A stretch of DNA of 64,000 nt, taken from positions 1-64,000 of the forward strand of contig NZ_CABVII010000015.1 in assembly GCF_902497995.1 (NCBI RefSeq), written 5' to 3'. Source of the DNA: Pseudomonas fluorescens (GTDB lineage Bacteria > Pseudomonadota > Gammaproteobacteria > Pseudomonadales > Pseudomonadaceae). Below, one piece after another: positions 26,628 to 35,109 of this stretch; position 1 is the stretch's first letter; each line of letters starts with the position of its first letter. The translations under genes and the position numbers were made by a program. The notes below the pieces were generated by a model. The model was not told where the DNA came from. It saw only the letters and a list, made by a program, of their open reading frames with translations, and ran no database searches.

Positions 26628-27260
26628 ATGCGCGCCATGCAAATACCCTCTGATCATCCGCTGCTGTTACGTATCGTCGACGACCTGGCTGAGCACGGCT
26701 GGTCGCAGCAGAATATTTTCCTGCCTCTGGGTCTGACCCGGGAACTGGCGGCCGAGTGCCGTAAACGTGCTGCCGAGGGTGAACTGGCCCCGGCCGCCGT
26801 GGGCCGCAGGCCGACATCGGAGGTTCGCGAGGGCATTCGCGGCGACCACATCCAGTGGATCGAGCCAGGGCAGGCGCTGGCTTGCGACAGTTATCTGGTG
26901 CTGATGGACAGCCTGCGCGAGGCGATGAATCGCGGTTTGTACCTGGGCCTGGAAGAGTTCGAAAGCCATTTCGCCCTGTATCCGCCCGGTGCTTTCTACC
27001 TCAAGCATCTCGACCGCTTCCGCGACGATGACCGGCGCATGGTCTCGGCGGTGGTTTATCTCAATGAGGCCTGGTTGCCCGAGCACGGCGGTCAGTTGCG
27101 CATGTACCTGGATGAGGGGGTCGAATACGATGTGGTGCCTGTCGGCGGATGCCTGGTGGTGTTCCTGTCGGGTGAGGTGCCACACGAAGTCCTGCCCGCG
27201 ATGCGAGAGCGCCTGTCGTTGACGGGCTGGTTCCGGCGTCGCGGCAACGAGCCGTTCTGA
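26628..27260 (+). CDS. 2-oxoglutarate/Fe(II) prolyl hydroxylase, PPHD type
   Basis: A 210-residue oxygenase of the prolyl-4-hydroxylase/EGLN class. The Fe ligands are His127 and Asp129 (FYLKHLDRF) and His186 (GEVPHEVLP); Arg195 in RLSLTGWF should bind 2-oxoglutarate. Size and motifs match the Pseudomonas enzyme PPHD (PA0310), reported to hydroxylate a switch-I proline of elongation factor Tu; its neighbours here (acylase upstream, DUF523 downstream) also fit that locus. Two ATG codons (26628 and 26637) are possible starts. Stop is two bases before the DUF523 gene. Confidence 0.85.
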   Translation: MRAMQIPSDHPLLLRIVDDLAEHGWSQQNIFLPLGLTRELAAECRKRAAEGELAPAAVGRRPTSEVREGIRGDHIQWIEPGQALACDSYLVLMDSLREAMNRGLYLGLEEFESHFALYPPGAFYLKHLDRFRDDDRRMVSAVVYLNEAWLPEHGGQLRMYLDEGVEYDVVPVGGCLVVFLSGEVPHEVLPAMRERLSLTGWFRRRGNEPF

Positions 27261-27262
27261 TC

Positions 27263-27748
27263 ATGCAGAAAATTCTGGTAAGCCGTTGCCTGCTGGGTCA
27301 CCGCGTACGTTACGACGGCGGGACCAGCGGGCCGTTCGATCAGCTCCAGCAGTGGCTCGACGAAGGTCGGGTCGTGCCATTGTGTCCGGAGGTGGCCGGT
27401 GGGTTGCCGACGCCCAGGGCGGCGGCGGAGATTCCGGGTGGGCAGGGTGGTGAGGTGCTCGATGGTCATGCGTCGGTGATCACCACCGAGGGTGCGGATG
27501 TCAGTGCCGAGTTTCTCTCGGGGGCCTGGCAGGCGCTGGAGCTGGTGCAAAAGCACGGCATCCGCATTGCGGTGCTCAAGGCCAACAGCCCGTCATGCGG
27601 GAATCTGTTGACCTATGACGGGACGTTCAGTGGGGTGAAGGTCAGTGGTGAGGGGGTGACGGCGGCGTTGCTCAAGCGCCATGGTGTGCAAGTTTTCAGT
27701 GAGCTGGAGTTGGCTGAAGCAGCGGCGGCCCTGACAACACTCGACTAA
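27263..27748 (+). CDS. DUF523 (YbbK-like) protein
   Basis: A 161-residue protein with the family pattern MQKILVSRCLLGHRVRYDGG, VVPLCPEVAGGLPTPR and VLKANSPSCGNLLTYDG. Conserved cysteines at about 9, 41 and 112 suggest metal or cluster binding. Two bases separate it from the hydroxylase gene, so they are co-transcribed. Function not established. Confidence 0.85.
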   Translation: MQKILVSRCLLGHRVRYDGGTSGPFDQLQQWLDEGRVVPLCPEVAGGLPTPRAAAEIPGGQGGEVLDGHASVITTEGADVSAEFLSGAWQALELVQKHGIRIAVLKANSPSCGNLLTYDGTFSGVKVSGEGVTAALLKRHGVQVFSELELAEAAAALTTLD

Positions 27749-27765
27749 CAACCTGCACAAAACCA

Positions 27766-27859
27766 CTGTGGGAGCGGGCTTGCTCGCGAAAGCGGTGTGT
27801 CAGGCGACATCAATATTGACTGGGCCGCCGCCTTCGCGAGCAAGCCCGCTCCCACAGGG
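27766..27859. repeat. REP pair (REPIN)
   Basis: Arms at 27766-27795 and 27825-27859 are inverted, at the convergence of the DUF523 and binding-protein genes. Confidence 0.9.
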
Positions 27860-27877
27860 TTACTCGTCATCCACGAA

Positions 27878-28465
27878 TCAAGGCTTGGGCGCCACACTCG
27901 TATCCGTCCCCAACCACTTCTGCGACAACGCCTCCAGCCGCCCATCTGCCTTGATCCGCTGCAGCGCATTCTCCAGGCTGGCGTGAAACGCCGGGTTGCC
28001 TTTCTGGAACGGAATCGCCAGGCCCACAGCCGGGGCGGCCTTCGGTTTTTCTTCCGTCAGCGACTGCACCAACAGAATTGAACGCGGTTGTTCTTCTTTC
28101 TGCGCGATCAATTGTGCGTTGGTGTAGCTGTAAGGTGCACTGAAGTCGAAACGATCCTTGAGATCCGGGGTCATTGTTATGTGGTTGATGGCGACGTCGT
28201 ACTTGCCGCTTTCGACACCGGCCAGCATGTCGCCGGAATCGGTAATGACGAAGTCGGACCGCACATCCAGTTCATTGGCCAACAACTGACCCAATTCGAC
28301 TTCAAAGCCCGTCAGTTTGCCGTCGTCCTTGAAATTGAAGGGCGGTGTATTAGCCTCAAGGGCAATGCGCAATTCGCCACGATCGTTTACGTCGTCAATC
28401 AGTTCGGCATGAGCCAAAGGGCTCAAAAGGGGTAGCAGGCAGATCAGGCCAGGCAAAAAACGCAT
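27878..28465 (-). CDS. Polar-amino-acid-type periplasmic binding protein, shortened in the second lobe
   Basis: A 195-residue binding protein of the SBP_bac_3 family, in which about 250-265 residues is usual. A signal peptide ends AHA-ELI. Lobe one is complete (RGELRIALEANTPPFNFKDD, GFEVELGQLLANEL, YDVAINHITMTPDLKDRFDF). After SYTNAQLIAQKEEQPRSI about 65-70 residues of the usual second lobe are missing, and the sequence resumes at GLAIPFQKGNPAFHASLENA. The reading frame is kept and the start has AAAGGAG, so it may be a stable short form. Ligand unknown; amino acid by family. ATG at 28465 is preferred to GTG at 28471. Confidence 0.75.
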   Translation of the reverse strand: MRFLPGLICLLPLLSPLAHAELIDDVNDRGELRIALEANTPPFNFKDDGKLTGFEVELGQLLANELDVRSDFVITDSGDMLAGVESGKYDVAINHITMTPDLKDRFDFSAPYSYTNAQLIAQKEEQPRSILLVQSLTEEKPKAAPAVGLAIPFQKGNPAFHASLENALQRIKADGRLEALSQKWLGTDTSVAPKP

Positions 28466-28600
28466 GGTCACTCCTTTGAATTCATTATCGCGATGCTCTG
28501 GGTCAGGCTCGCTTTGCTATGGTTGTCGAGAGCCTTCGACAACGAATGGCCGTGAAGTTGTCATGGCCGTGCCCATTTTATGGAAAAACCGGAGAAGAGA

Positions 28601-29026
28601 ATGAAAACCTTTATGTCACGAGCAGCATTGGCTGGCCTGTTGATGGGCGTTTCGGTGCTGGCCAGTGCTGCTACGCCAGCGCCGAAAGGTGCCGAAGTGT
28701 CCATCGTTTCTCCTAAAGATGGTGGGACTGTCCCGCAAACGTTCAAAATCAAATTTGCTGTCGAGAACGTTGCGTTGGCGCCAGCGGGCGATACCACCAA
28801 GAACACCGGCCACCACCATCTGCTAATCGATGCCAAGGATGTGGTTGCCGCAGGGGCAGTCATCCCGGCAGATGCCAATCACGTTCATTTCGGCAAGGCG
28901 CAGACAGAAACCGAGGTGACGCTGACGCCAGGCAAGCACACCTTGCAGCTGGAGTTGGGCGACATGAACCATATGGCCTTCGATCCTCCAGTCGTGTCGG
29001 AGAAGATTACCGTCAACGTGAAATAA
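28601..29026 (+). CDS. DUF4399 periplasmic protein
   Basis: A 141-residue secreted protein with signal peptide MKTFMSRAALAGLLMGVSVL ending near ASA. Two DUF4399 hallmarks are visible: GHHHLLIDAKDV and the histidine-containing HVHFGKAQTETEVTLTPGKH, then LGDMNHMAFDPPVVS. The histidines suggest metal binding. The start at 28601 follows CGGAGAAGAGA. Function unknown. Confidence 0.85.
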   Translation: MKTFMSRAALAGLLMGVSVLASAATPAPKGAEVSIVSPKDGGTVPQTFKIKFAVENVALAPAGDTTKNTGHHHLLIDAKDVVAAGAVIPADANHVHFGKAQTETEVTLTPGKHTLQLELGDMNHMAFDPPVVSEKITVNVK

Positions 29027-29040
29027 CTTTCGCGGACATG

Positions 29041-29061
29041 AAAAAGGAGCCCCTCGGGGCC
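29041..29061 (-). terminator. Terminator hairpin facing serA
   Basis: On the minus strand GCCCCGAGGGGC is followed by TCCTTTTT. It can end serA transcripts that run through the repeat. Confidence 0.6.
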
Positions 29062-29220
29062 AATGCCAGTCAGTTAAGCGAAATCCCTGTGGGAGCGGGC
29101 TTGCTCGCGAAGACGGCGGCACAGTCAACATTGATGTCGCCTGATCCACCGCTTTCGCGAGCAAGCCCGCTCCCACAGGTTCTGCAGCTTAACTGACTGA
29201 CATTAGCCCCTCGGGGCTCC
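29046..29220. repeat. 34-bp inverted repeat enclosing a REPIN
   Basis: Left arm 29046-29079 and right arm 29187-29220 match in 30 of 34 positions as inverted copies (shared core CAGTCAGTTAAGC). Each arm contains a small terminator-like palindrome at its outer end, and a complete REP pair fills the middle. The whole sits between the converging DUF4399 and serA genes. Confidence 0.85.
29085..29179. repeat. REP pair (REPIN) nested in a larger inverted repeat
   Basis: Arms at 29085-29119 and 29149-29179, GTGGGAGCGGGCTTGCTCGCGAA class. Confidence 0.9.
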
Positions 29221-29227
29221 TTTTTTT
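29205..29227 (+). terminator. Terminator for the DUF4399 transcript
   Basis: AGCCCC-TC-GGGGCT is followed by CC and seven T. Confidence 0.8.
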
Positions 29228-29243
29228 GTCACTCAAGTCACTA

Positions 29244-30473
29244 TCAGAACAATACCCGGCAACGAATGGTGCCGTTGATGTGCTGCAGCTTCTCTTGGGC
29301 CATTTCCGAGTAGTCGGCATCGACGTCGATCACGACGTAGCCGACTTTCTCGTTGGTCTGCAGGAACTGACCGGAAATGTTGATGCCGTTTTCGGCGAAG
29401 ACCTTGTTGATCTCGCTCATCACACCCGGAATGTTTTCGTGGATGTGCAGCAGGCGGTGCTTGCCAGGGTGAGCCGGCAGGGCCACTTCCGGGAAGTTCA
29501 CCGACGATACCGAGGTACCGTTGTCGCTGTACTTGACCAGTTTTTCTGCCACTTCCAGACCGATGTTGGCTTGTGCTTCAGCCGTGGAACCACCGATGTG
29601 CGGGGTCAGGATCACATTGTCCAGGCCACGCAGCGGGCTTTCGAACTCTTCGTCGTTGGAGCGTGGCTCCACCGGGAAGACGTCGATGGCCGCGCCGATC
29701 AGGTGCTTGTCCTTGATCGCGTCCGCCAGGGCTTGCAGTTCGACCACGGTGCCGCGAGCCGCGTTGATCAGGATCCCGCCTTTCTTGATGGCGCGGATTT
29801 CCTTCTCGCCGATCATCCACTGGGTCGCCGCGGTTTCCGGAACGTGCAGGGTGACGATGTCGGACATGCCCAGCAGTTCGGTCAGGCTGGCCACCTGGGT
29901 TGCGTTGCCCAGTGGCAGCTTGGTCACGGTGTCGTAGAAGTACACCTGCATGCCCAAGCCTTCCGCCAGGACCGACAGTTGAGTACCGATCGAGCCGTAA
30001 CCGACGATGCCCAGCTTCTTGCCGCGGATTTCGAAGGAGTTGGCTGCGCTCTTGATCCAGCCGCCACGGTGGCAGGAAGCGTTCTTCTCGGGGATACCGC
30101 GCAGCAACAGGATCGCTTCGGCCAGCACCAGCTCGGCGACGGAACGCGTGTTGGAGTACGGCGCGTTGAACACCGCGATCCCGCGTTCGCGAGCCGCGTT
30201 CAGGTCAACCTGGTTGGTGCCGATGCAGAAACAACCTACAGCGACGAGCTTCTTCGCCTGATCGAAGATCTCTTCGGTCAGTTGAGTGCGAGAGCGAATG
30301 CCGATGAAGTGAGCATCAGCGATCTTTTCCTTGAGCTGGGCTTCCGGCAGAGAACCTGTGAGGTACTCGATGCTGGTGTAGCCCGCCGCCTTGAGGACGT
30401 CGACAGCCGATTGGTGGACGCCTTCGAGAAGAAGGAACTTGATCTTGCTCTTATCGAGAGAAGTCTTGCTCAT
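29244..30473 (-). CDS. serA: D-3-phosphoglycerate dehydrogenase SerA
   Basis: A 409-residue dehydrogenase, first step of serine synthesis. NAD-binding GKKLGIVGYGSIGTQLSVLA lies near residue 150, the catalytic arginine in NAARGTVVELQAL, and the catalytic histidine in LTPHIGGSTAEAQ (about 290). An ACT domain covers about 338-409 for serine feedback. Length equals the E. coli-type enzyme. It is divergent from the D-2-hydroxyglutarate dehydrogenase gene, with about 200 bp between the two starts. Confidence 0.96.
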   Translation of the reverse strand: MSKTSLDKSKIKFLLLEGVHQSAVDVLKAAGYTSIEYLTGSLPEAQLKEKIADAHFIGIRSRTQLTEEIFDQAKKLVAVGCFCIGTNQVDLNAARERGIAVFNAPYSNTRSVAELVLAEAILLLRGIPEKNASCHRGGWIKSAANSFEIRGKKLGIVGYGSIGTQLSVLAEGLGMQVYFYDTVTKLPLGNATQVASLTELLGMSDIVTLHVPETAATQWMIGEKEIRAIKKGGILINAARGTVVELQALADAIKDKHLIGAAIDVFPVEPRSNDEEFESPLRGLDNVILTPHIGGSTAEAQANIGLEVAEKLVKYSDNGTSVSSVNFPEVALPAHPGKHRLLHIHENIPGVMSEINKVFAENGINISGQFLQTNEKVGYVVIDVDADYSEMAQEKLQHINGTIRCRVLF

Positions 30474-30678
30474 CTGCGTAAACCTGTATCCCGGAGAAAA
30501 TTGGCAGGGAAGTAGCCAGCAGACGCTGACCCGAGCGGCAAAAAAGCCGTCGCCGCAGAACAGCCGTTGGGCACTATCCTGCGGGGTCGTTATGCTAGCA
30601 TAAGCGCCCCGCTAAACACCCATTCCTGCGACGTGAAGCGTTCTCAGGATGACCATGAATTGTTCGAGAGTTCTGTCG

Positions 30679-32073
30679 ATGACCAATCCTGCCCTGATTG
30701 ATGAGCTGAAGACCCTGGTTGAGCCTGGCAAGGTGCTGACCGACGCCGACTCCCTGAATGCTTACGGCAAGGATTGGACCAAGCATTTCGCCCCGGCTCC
30801 AACGGCCATCGTATTTCCCAAGACCACCGAACAGGTCCAGGCCGTTGTCCGTTGGGCCAATGAGCACAAAGTGGCGCTGGTGCCGTCCGGCGGACGCACC
30901 GGGCTGTCTGCCGCTGCCGTGGCAGCCAATGGCGAAGTGGTCGTGTCCTTCGACTATATGAACCAGATTCTCGACGTGAACCTGACCGACCGCACCGCCG
31001 TCTGCCAGCCGGGCGTGGTCACCGAGCATTTGCAGAACGTGGCCGAAGAAAAAGGCCTGTATTATCCAGTGGACTTCGCATCTGCAGGTTCCAGCCAGAT
31101 TGGCGGCAATATCGGCACCAATGCCGGCGGGATCAAGGTCATTCGCTATGGCATGACCCGTAACTGGGTCGCGGGCATGAAAGTCGTCACCGGCAAAGGG
31201 GACCTTCTGGAGCTGAACAAGGACCTGATCAAGAACGCCACCGGTTACGACCTGCGTCAGCTGTTCATCGGCGCTGAAGGCACCCTCGGTTTTGTGGTCG
31301 AGGCGACCATGCGCCTGGACCGTGCGCCGAAAAACCTCACCGCCATGGTCCTGGGCACCGCCGATTTCGATTCGATCATGCCGGTGCTGCACGCCTTCCA
31401 GAGCAAGCTCGACCTGACCGCGTTCGAATTCTTCTCCGACAAAGCCCTGGCAAAAGTCATGGCCCGGGGTGACGTGCCGGCGCCGTTCGAGTCCGATTGC
31501 CCGTTCTACGCACTGCTGGAATTCGAAGCGACCACCGAAGAGGTGGCCAACCTGGCCCTGGAAACCTTCGAGCACTGCGTCGAGCAGGGTTGGGTGCTCG
31601 ATGGGGTGATGAGCCAGAGCGAGACCCAGCTGCAGAACCTGTGGAAGTTGCGCGAATACATCTCCGAAACCATCTCCCACTGGACGCCGTACAAGAACGA
31701 CATTTCGGTCACCGTATCGAAAGTCCCGGCGTTCCTGAAGGAAATCGACGCGATCGTCGGCGAACACTACCCGGACTTCGAGATCGTCTGGTTCGGCCAT
31801 ATCGGCGACGGTAACCTGCACTTGAACATCCTCAAGCCGGAAAACCTGAGCAAGGATGAGTTCTTCGCCAAGTGCGCGACCGTCAACAAGTGGGTGTTCG
31901 AAACCGTCGAGAAGTACAACGGCTCGATTTCCGCCGAGCATGGCGTGGGCATGACCAAGCGTGATTACTTGACCTATAGCCGTTCGCCGGTTGAGATCGA
32001 GTACATGAAAGCCGTCAAAGCGGTGTTCGACCCGAACGGGATCATGAACCCGGGCAAGATTTTCGCTGTTTGA
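30679..32073 (+). CDS. D-2-hydroxyglutarate dehydrogenase (FAD-linked)
   Basis: A 464-residue FAD-binding oxidase of the GlcD/D-lactate dehydrogenase family. The PCMH FAD-binding segment is near residues 60-130 (VPSGGRTGLSAAAV, SSQIGGNIGTNAGG), and the metal-binding FGHIGDGNLHLNI and HGVGMTKRDYL lie in the C-terminal half. ATG at 30679 gives the usual 464 residues; an ATG at 30649 is in frame but poorly placed to its Shine-Dalgarno. Pseudomonas SerA makes D-2-hydroxyglutarate as a by-product of driving serine synthesis, and the neighbouring dehydrogenase removes it, which explains the divergent pairing. Confidence 0.88.
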   Translation: MTNPALIDELKTLVEPGKVLTDADSLNAYGKDWTKHFAPAPTAIVFPKTTEQVQAVVRWANEHKVALVPSGGRTGLSAAAVAANGEVVVSFDYMNQILDVNLTDRTAVCQPGVVTEHLQNVAEEKGLYYPVDFASAGSSQIGGNIGTNAGGIKVIRYGMTRNWVAGMKVVTGKGDLLELNKDLIKNATGYDLRQLFIGAEGTLGFVVEATMRLDRAPKNLTAMVLGTADFDSIMPVLHAFQSKLDLTAFEFFSDKALAKVMARGDVPAPFESDCPFYALLEFEATTEEVANLALETFEHCVEQGWVLDGVMSQSETQLQNLWKLREYISETISHWTPYKNDISVTVSKVPAFLKEIDAIVGEHYPDFEIVWFGHIGDGNLHLNILKPENLSKDEFFAKCATVNKWVFETVEKYNGSISAEHGVGMTKRDYLTYSRSPVEIEYMKAVKAVFDPNGIMNPGKIFAV

Positions 32074-32110
32074 TTCTTCGAACTTTAAGAGCACGAACCA
32101 GGAGTCGGTA

Positions 32111-32776
32111 ATGAGCTATCAGCACCAGTATGTCGACGGTACGCGCATTCACTTCCCATTGGGGAAGGTGGTCTGCATCGGCCGCAACTACGCCGAACAC
32201 GCCAAGGAACTGGACAACCCGGTGCCTACAGAGCCCTTGCTGTTCATCAAGCCGGGCAGTTGCGTCGTGTCGCTGGAAGGCGGTTTCAGCATTCCGACCG
32301 AGCGTGGCTCGGTGCATTACGAAGCGGAAATCGCGGTGTTGATCGGCAAGCCTTTGTCGACCAGACCGAGCCGTGAAGAAGTGCTCGACGCCATCTCCGG
32401 TTTCGCCCCTGCCCTGGACTTGACCCTGCGCGACAAGCAGGCCGAACTGAAAGCCAAGGGCCTGCCCTGGGAAATCGCCAAGTCGTTCGACGGGGCGGCG
32501 GTGATTGCACCGTTCGTGTCCGGCGGCACCTTTGCCGACCTGACCGACATTGGCATTCGCCTGACCATCAATGGCGAAGTGCGCCAGGATGGCAACAGCA
32601 AGGACATGCTCAATCCGATCGTGCCGATGCTCCAGTACATGGCTGGCTGCTTCTCGTTGCAGGCCGGTGACGTGATCCTCACCGGCACCCCGGTGGGCGT
32701 TGGCCCGCTGAATGTCGGTGACGAACTGGTGCTGGAACTGCCGGGCGCCAGCCGCTTCACCAGCAGCGTTCGCTAA
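32111..32776 (+). CDS. Fumarylacetoacetate hydrolase-family protein (acylpyruvase-like)
   Basis: A 221-residue FAH-fold enzyme similar in size to YcgM/FAHD1 acylpyruvases and oxaloacetate decarboxylases. KVVCIGRNYAEHAKEL opens the domain; metal ligands should be the glutamates of HYEAEIAVLIG and the aspartate in GFAPALDLTLRD. DVILTGTPVGVGPL is the C-terminal signature. It lies 37 bp after the dehydrogenase gene, likely the same transcript. The start follows CCAGGAGTCGGTA. Confidence 0.85.
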   Translation: MSYQHQYVDGTRIHFPLGKVVCIGRNYAEHAKELDNPVPTEPLLFIKPGSCVVSLEGGFSIPTERGSVHYEAEIAVLIGKPLSTRPSREEVLDAISGFAPALDLTLRDKQAELKAKGLPWEIAKSFDGAAVIAPFVSGGTFADLTDIGIRLTINGEVRQDGNSKDMLNPIVPMLQYMAGCFSLQAGDVILTGTPVGVGPLNVGDELVLELPGASRFTSSVR

Positions 32777-32786
32777 ACCGACGCAT

Positions 32787-32884
32787 CCCCTGTAGGAGCC
32801 GGCTTGCTGGCGAAGGCGGCGTGTCAGGCGACATCAATGCTGAATGTGATGGCCTCTTCGCAGGCAAGCCAGCTCCTATAGGGG
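32787..32884. repeat. REP pair (REPIN), divergent copy
   Basis: Arms at 32787-32819 and 32851-32884 differ from the main class (GGAGCCGGCTTGCTGGCGAA) but remain complementary. Confidence 0.85.
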
Positions 32885-33020
32885 ATCGTGCCCACGCAGG
32901 GCTTTCCCGCCATTTCCCGTTTTTTTCACATCTTGTCTGGATAATTCCGGGGCTTGCGGCGTCTGAGTCGAGCCCATTTGTGCTATTACCCTTGGCCTGA
33001 AATCCTGGAACGCTGCCTTG

Positions 33021-33950
33021 ATGCCGACACAATCGCTGCCCACGCTCAAACCTGCCCGCCGTCCGCGCTTTTTCATGCGTTGGTATTCCTGGCTGTTACT
33101 CGTGGCCGCCGCCGCGTATGGCCTCGCATTCGCGATGCATTGGGATGACCGGGGCGTGCTCTGGGTGCTGGAACGTTTTAAAAGCCCGACTGAGCGCCAG
33201 GAGAGCATCTGGCTGCCGGATTACCGGGCGGTGATCGACGCCAAACTGCTGCCGGGCATGGAGAAGGACGAGGCATCCGACCTGACCTACGATCCCCAGA
33301 CCAAAACCCTGTTCTCCGTGATGGGCAATAAACCGTTCCTGGTGGAGCTGACATTGCAGGGCGATGTCCTGCGCAAAATGCCCTTGGTGGGCTGGAGCAA
33401 TCCGGAAGGGGTGACTGCGATGGGCAATGGTCTGCTGGCCATCGTCGACGAGCGCGAACACCTGCTCTCCATCGTCAAGGTCGATGCCGACACCCGTGAG
33501 CTGAATATCGCCAACTTCCCGAAATACGACCTCGGCCCTTCGAAAAACCAGAACAAGGCCTTCGAGGCCATCGCCTGGGATTCGCGCAACCAGCAATTGC
33601 TGCTGGGGGAAGAACGTCCGCCGGCGTTGTTCAGCTGGAAAAGCGGCGGCAGCCAGAACCTCAAGGGCGACAAGCAGAAACTCGCCAGTGATGAACTGGA
33701 CATCCGCAACCTGTCGGCCCTGGCCATCGACCCGCGCACCGGCCACACCCTGGTGTTGTCCGCCGATTCTCACCTGTTGCTGGAGCTGGACGAGAAGGGC
33801 GAGCAGGTCAGCTTCATGACCCTGCTGGGCGGCTTCAATGGCTTGCGCAAGACCATTCCGCGCGCTGAAGGTGTGACCATGGACGAGGCTGGCACGTTGT
33901 ACATGGTGAGCGAACCGAACCTGTTCTACCGCTTCGAAAAGCAGCAGTAA
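33021..33950 (+). CDS. SdiA-regulated (YjiK-type) beta-propeller membrane protein, copy 1
   Basis: A 309-residue protein. An N-terminal membrane anchor (about 20-42, WYSWLLLVAAAAYGLAF) is followed by a propeller-like domain with repeats such as DLTYDPQTKTLFSV, AIAWDSRNQQLLLG and ALAIDPRTGHTLVLS. It ends RAEGVTMDEAGTLYMVSEPN. The domain is that named SdiA-regulated in E. coli YjiK. ATG at 33021 is used; a TTG directly before it is not needed. A paralogue follows 117 bp downstream. Function unknown. Confidence 0.8.
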   Translation: MPTQSLPTLKPARRPRFFMRWYSWLLLVAAAAYGLAFAMHWDDRGVLWVLERFKSPTERQESIWLPDYRAVIDAKLLPGMEKDEASDLTYDPQTKTLFSVMGNKPFLVELTLQGDVLRKMPLVGWSNPEGVTAMGNGLLAIVDEREHLLSIVKVDADTRELNIANFPKYDLGPSKNQNKAFEAIAWDSRNQQLLLGEERPPALFSWKSGGSQNLKGDKQKLASDELDIRNLSALAIDPRTGHTLVLSADSHLLLELDEKGEQVSFMTLLGGFNGLRKTIPRAEGVTMDEAGTLYMVSEPNLFYRFEKQQ

Positions 33951-34067
33951 GCCCCGAGGTCGTAGGAATTGCGGCGCCTGGTTGTAGGGCTGGGCTAATG
34001 GCCATTAAGCTTCAATTCAGACTGTCATGGTATCTCATCCGCCTGTCTTGAATCCGAGTCCACCTGA

Positions 34068-34985
34068 ATGCGCCGACTTGCCCGTCCCAAACCCCTGATT
34101 CTCATGTTCCTGGCGATTGCGCTGATCGTGCTGGTGGCGTTCGGCCAGTACCTGCGCCTGTTCGAGCGCGCCTGGTTCAATATGTACACGCTTTGGCAAC
34201 CGGAGAGTGCTCGATCCATCGGCCTGGATCGTTATCAGGTCACGCTCGAGGCGCGAGTCATCGAAGGCCTGGACGACGATGTATCCGCACTGACCTTCGA
34301 TCCGGTGCGCAAGAGCCTGTTCACGGTCACCAACCAAAACTCCGAACTGATTGAATTGTCTCTGGACGGCCGGATCATTCGACGCGTGGCGCTGGTCGGC
34401 TTCGGCGATCCGGAGGCGGTGGAGTTCATCAGTGCCGACACTTACGTGATCACTGACGAGCGTTCGCAGCGGCTGATCAAGATTCACCTGGAAAAGGACA
34501 CGACCTTCCTCGACGCGCAAGATGCCGAACAGATAACCCTCGGCGTGCACATGAGCGGCAACAAGGGCTTTGAAGGGTTGGCTTATGACTCGGTGGGCAA
34601 GCGCCTGTTCGTGGCCAAGGAGCGCGACCCGATGCTGATCTACGAAGTGCAGGGCTTCCCGCATTACAACCCGGAAAAGTCCTATGCGGTACACGTGGTC
34701 AACAATCCCAAGCGCGATGCCGGGATGTTCGTGCGGGACCTGTCGAGCCTGCAATACGACGAGCGCAGCGGACACTTGCTGGCGTTGTCCGATGAGTCGC
34801 GGTTGATTCTGGAGCTGGACGTGGACGGGCGACCGCTGAGCACCATGTCATTGAGCAAGGGGCGCCAGGGGTTACGCAAAACTGTGCCGCAAGCGGAAGG
34901 GATTGCGATGGATGACGATGGCACCATGTACCTGGTGAGCGAGCCGAACCTGTTCTACGTCTTCAAGAAACCAGCACAACCCTGA
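34068..34985 (+). CDS. SdiA-regulated (YjiK-type) beta-propeller membrane protein, copy 2
   Basis: A 305-residue paralogue of the preceding protein. It has a membrane segment at about 10-30 (LILMFLAIALIVLVAF) and propeller repeats ALTFDPVRKSLFTV, GLAYDSVGKRLFVA and SLQYDERSGHLLALS. It shares the ending AEGIAMDDDGTMYLVSEPN. No ligand or catalytic site is recognised. Confidence 0.8.
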   Translation: MRRLARPKPLILMFLAIALIVLVAFGQYLRLFERAWFNMYTLWQPESARSIGLDRYQVTLEARVIEGLDDDVSALTFDPVRKSLFTVTNQNSELIELSLDGRIIRRVALVGFGDPEAVEFISADTYVITDERSQRLIKIHLEKDTTFLDAQDAEQITLGVHMSGNKGFEGLAYDSVGKRLFVAKERDPMLIYEVQGFPHYNPEKSYAVHVVNNPKRDAGMFVRDLSSLQYDERSGHLLALSDESRLILELDVDGRPLSTMSLSKGRQGLRKTVPQAEGIAMDDDGTMYLVSEPNLFYVFKKPAQP

Positions 34986-35002
34986 CAAACACCCAGGACG
35001 AA

Positions 35003-35092
35003 TGTGGGAGCGGGCTTGCTCGCGAATGCGGTGTGTCAGTCAATAGAGATCTCGACTGACAGACCGCATTCGCGAGCAAGCCCGCTCCCACA
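35003..35092. repeat. REP pair (REPIN)
   Basis: Arms 35003-35032 and 35063-35092 form a perfect 30-bp inverted repeat, between convergent genes. Confidence 0.92.
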
Positions 35093-35109
35093 AGGGTTTT
35101 GTGTTCGGC

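Noticed and set aside
29226..30515. 429-codon open frame opposite serA
   Set aside because: Antisense shadow; SerA motifs are complete.
30595..32094. 499-codon open frame opposite the D-2-hydroxyglutarate dehydrogenase gene
   Set aside because: Antisense shadow; the sense protein has FAD and metal motifs.
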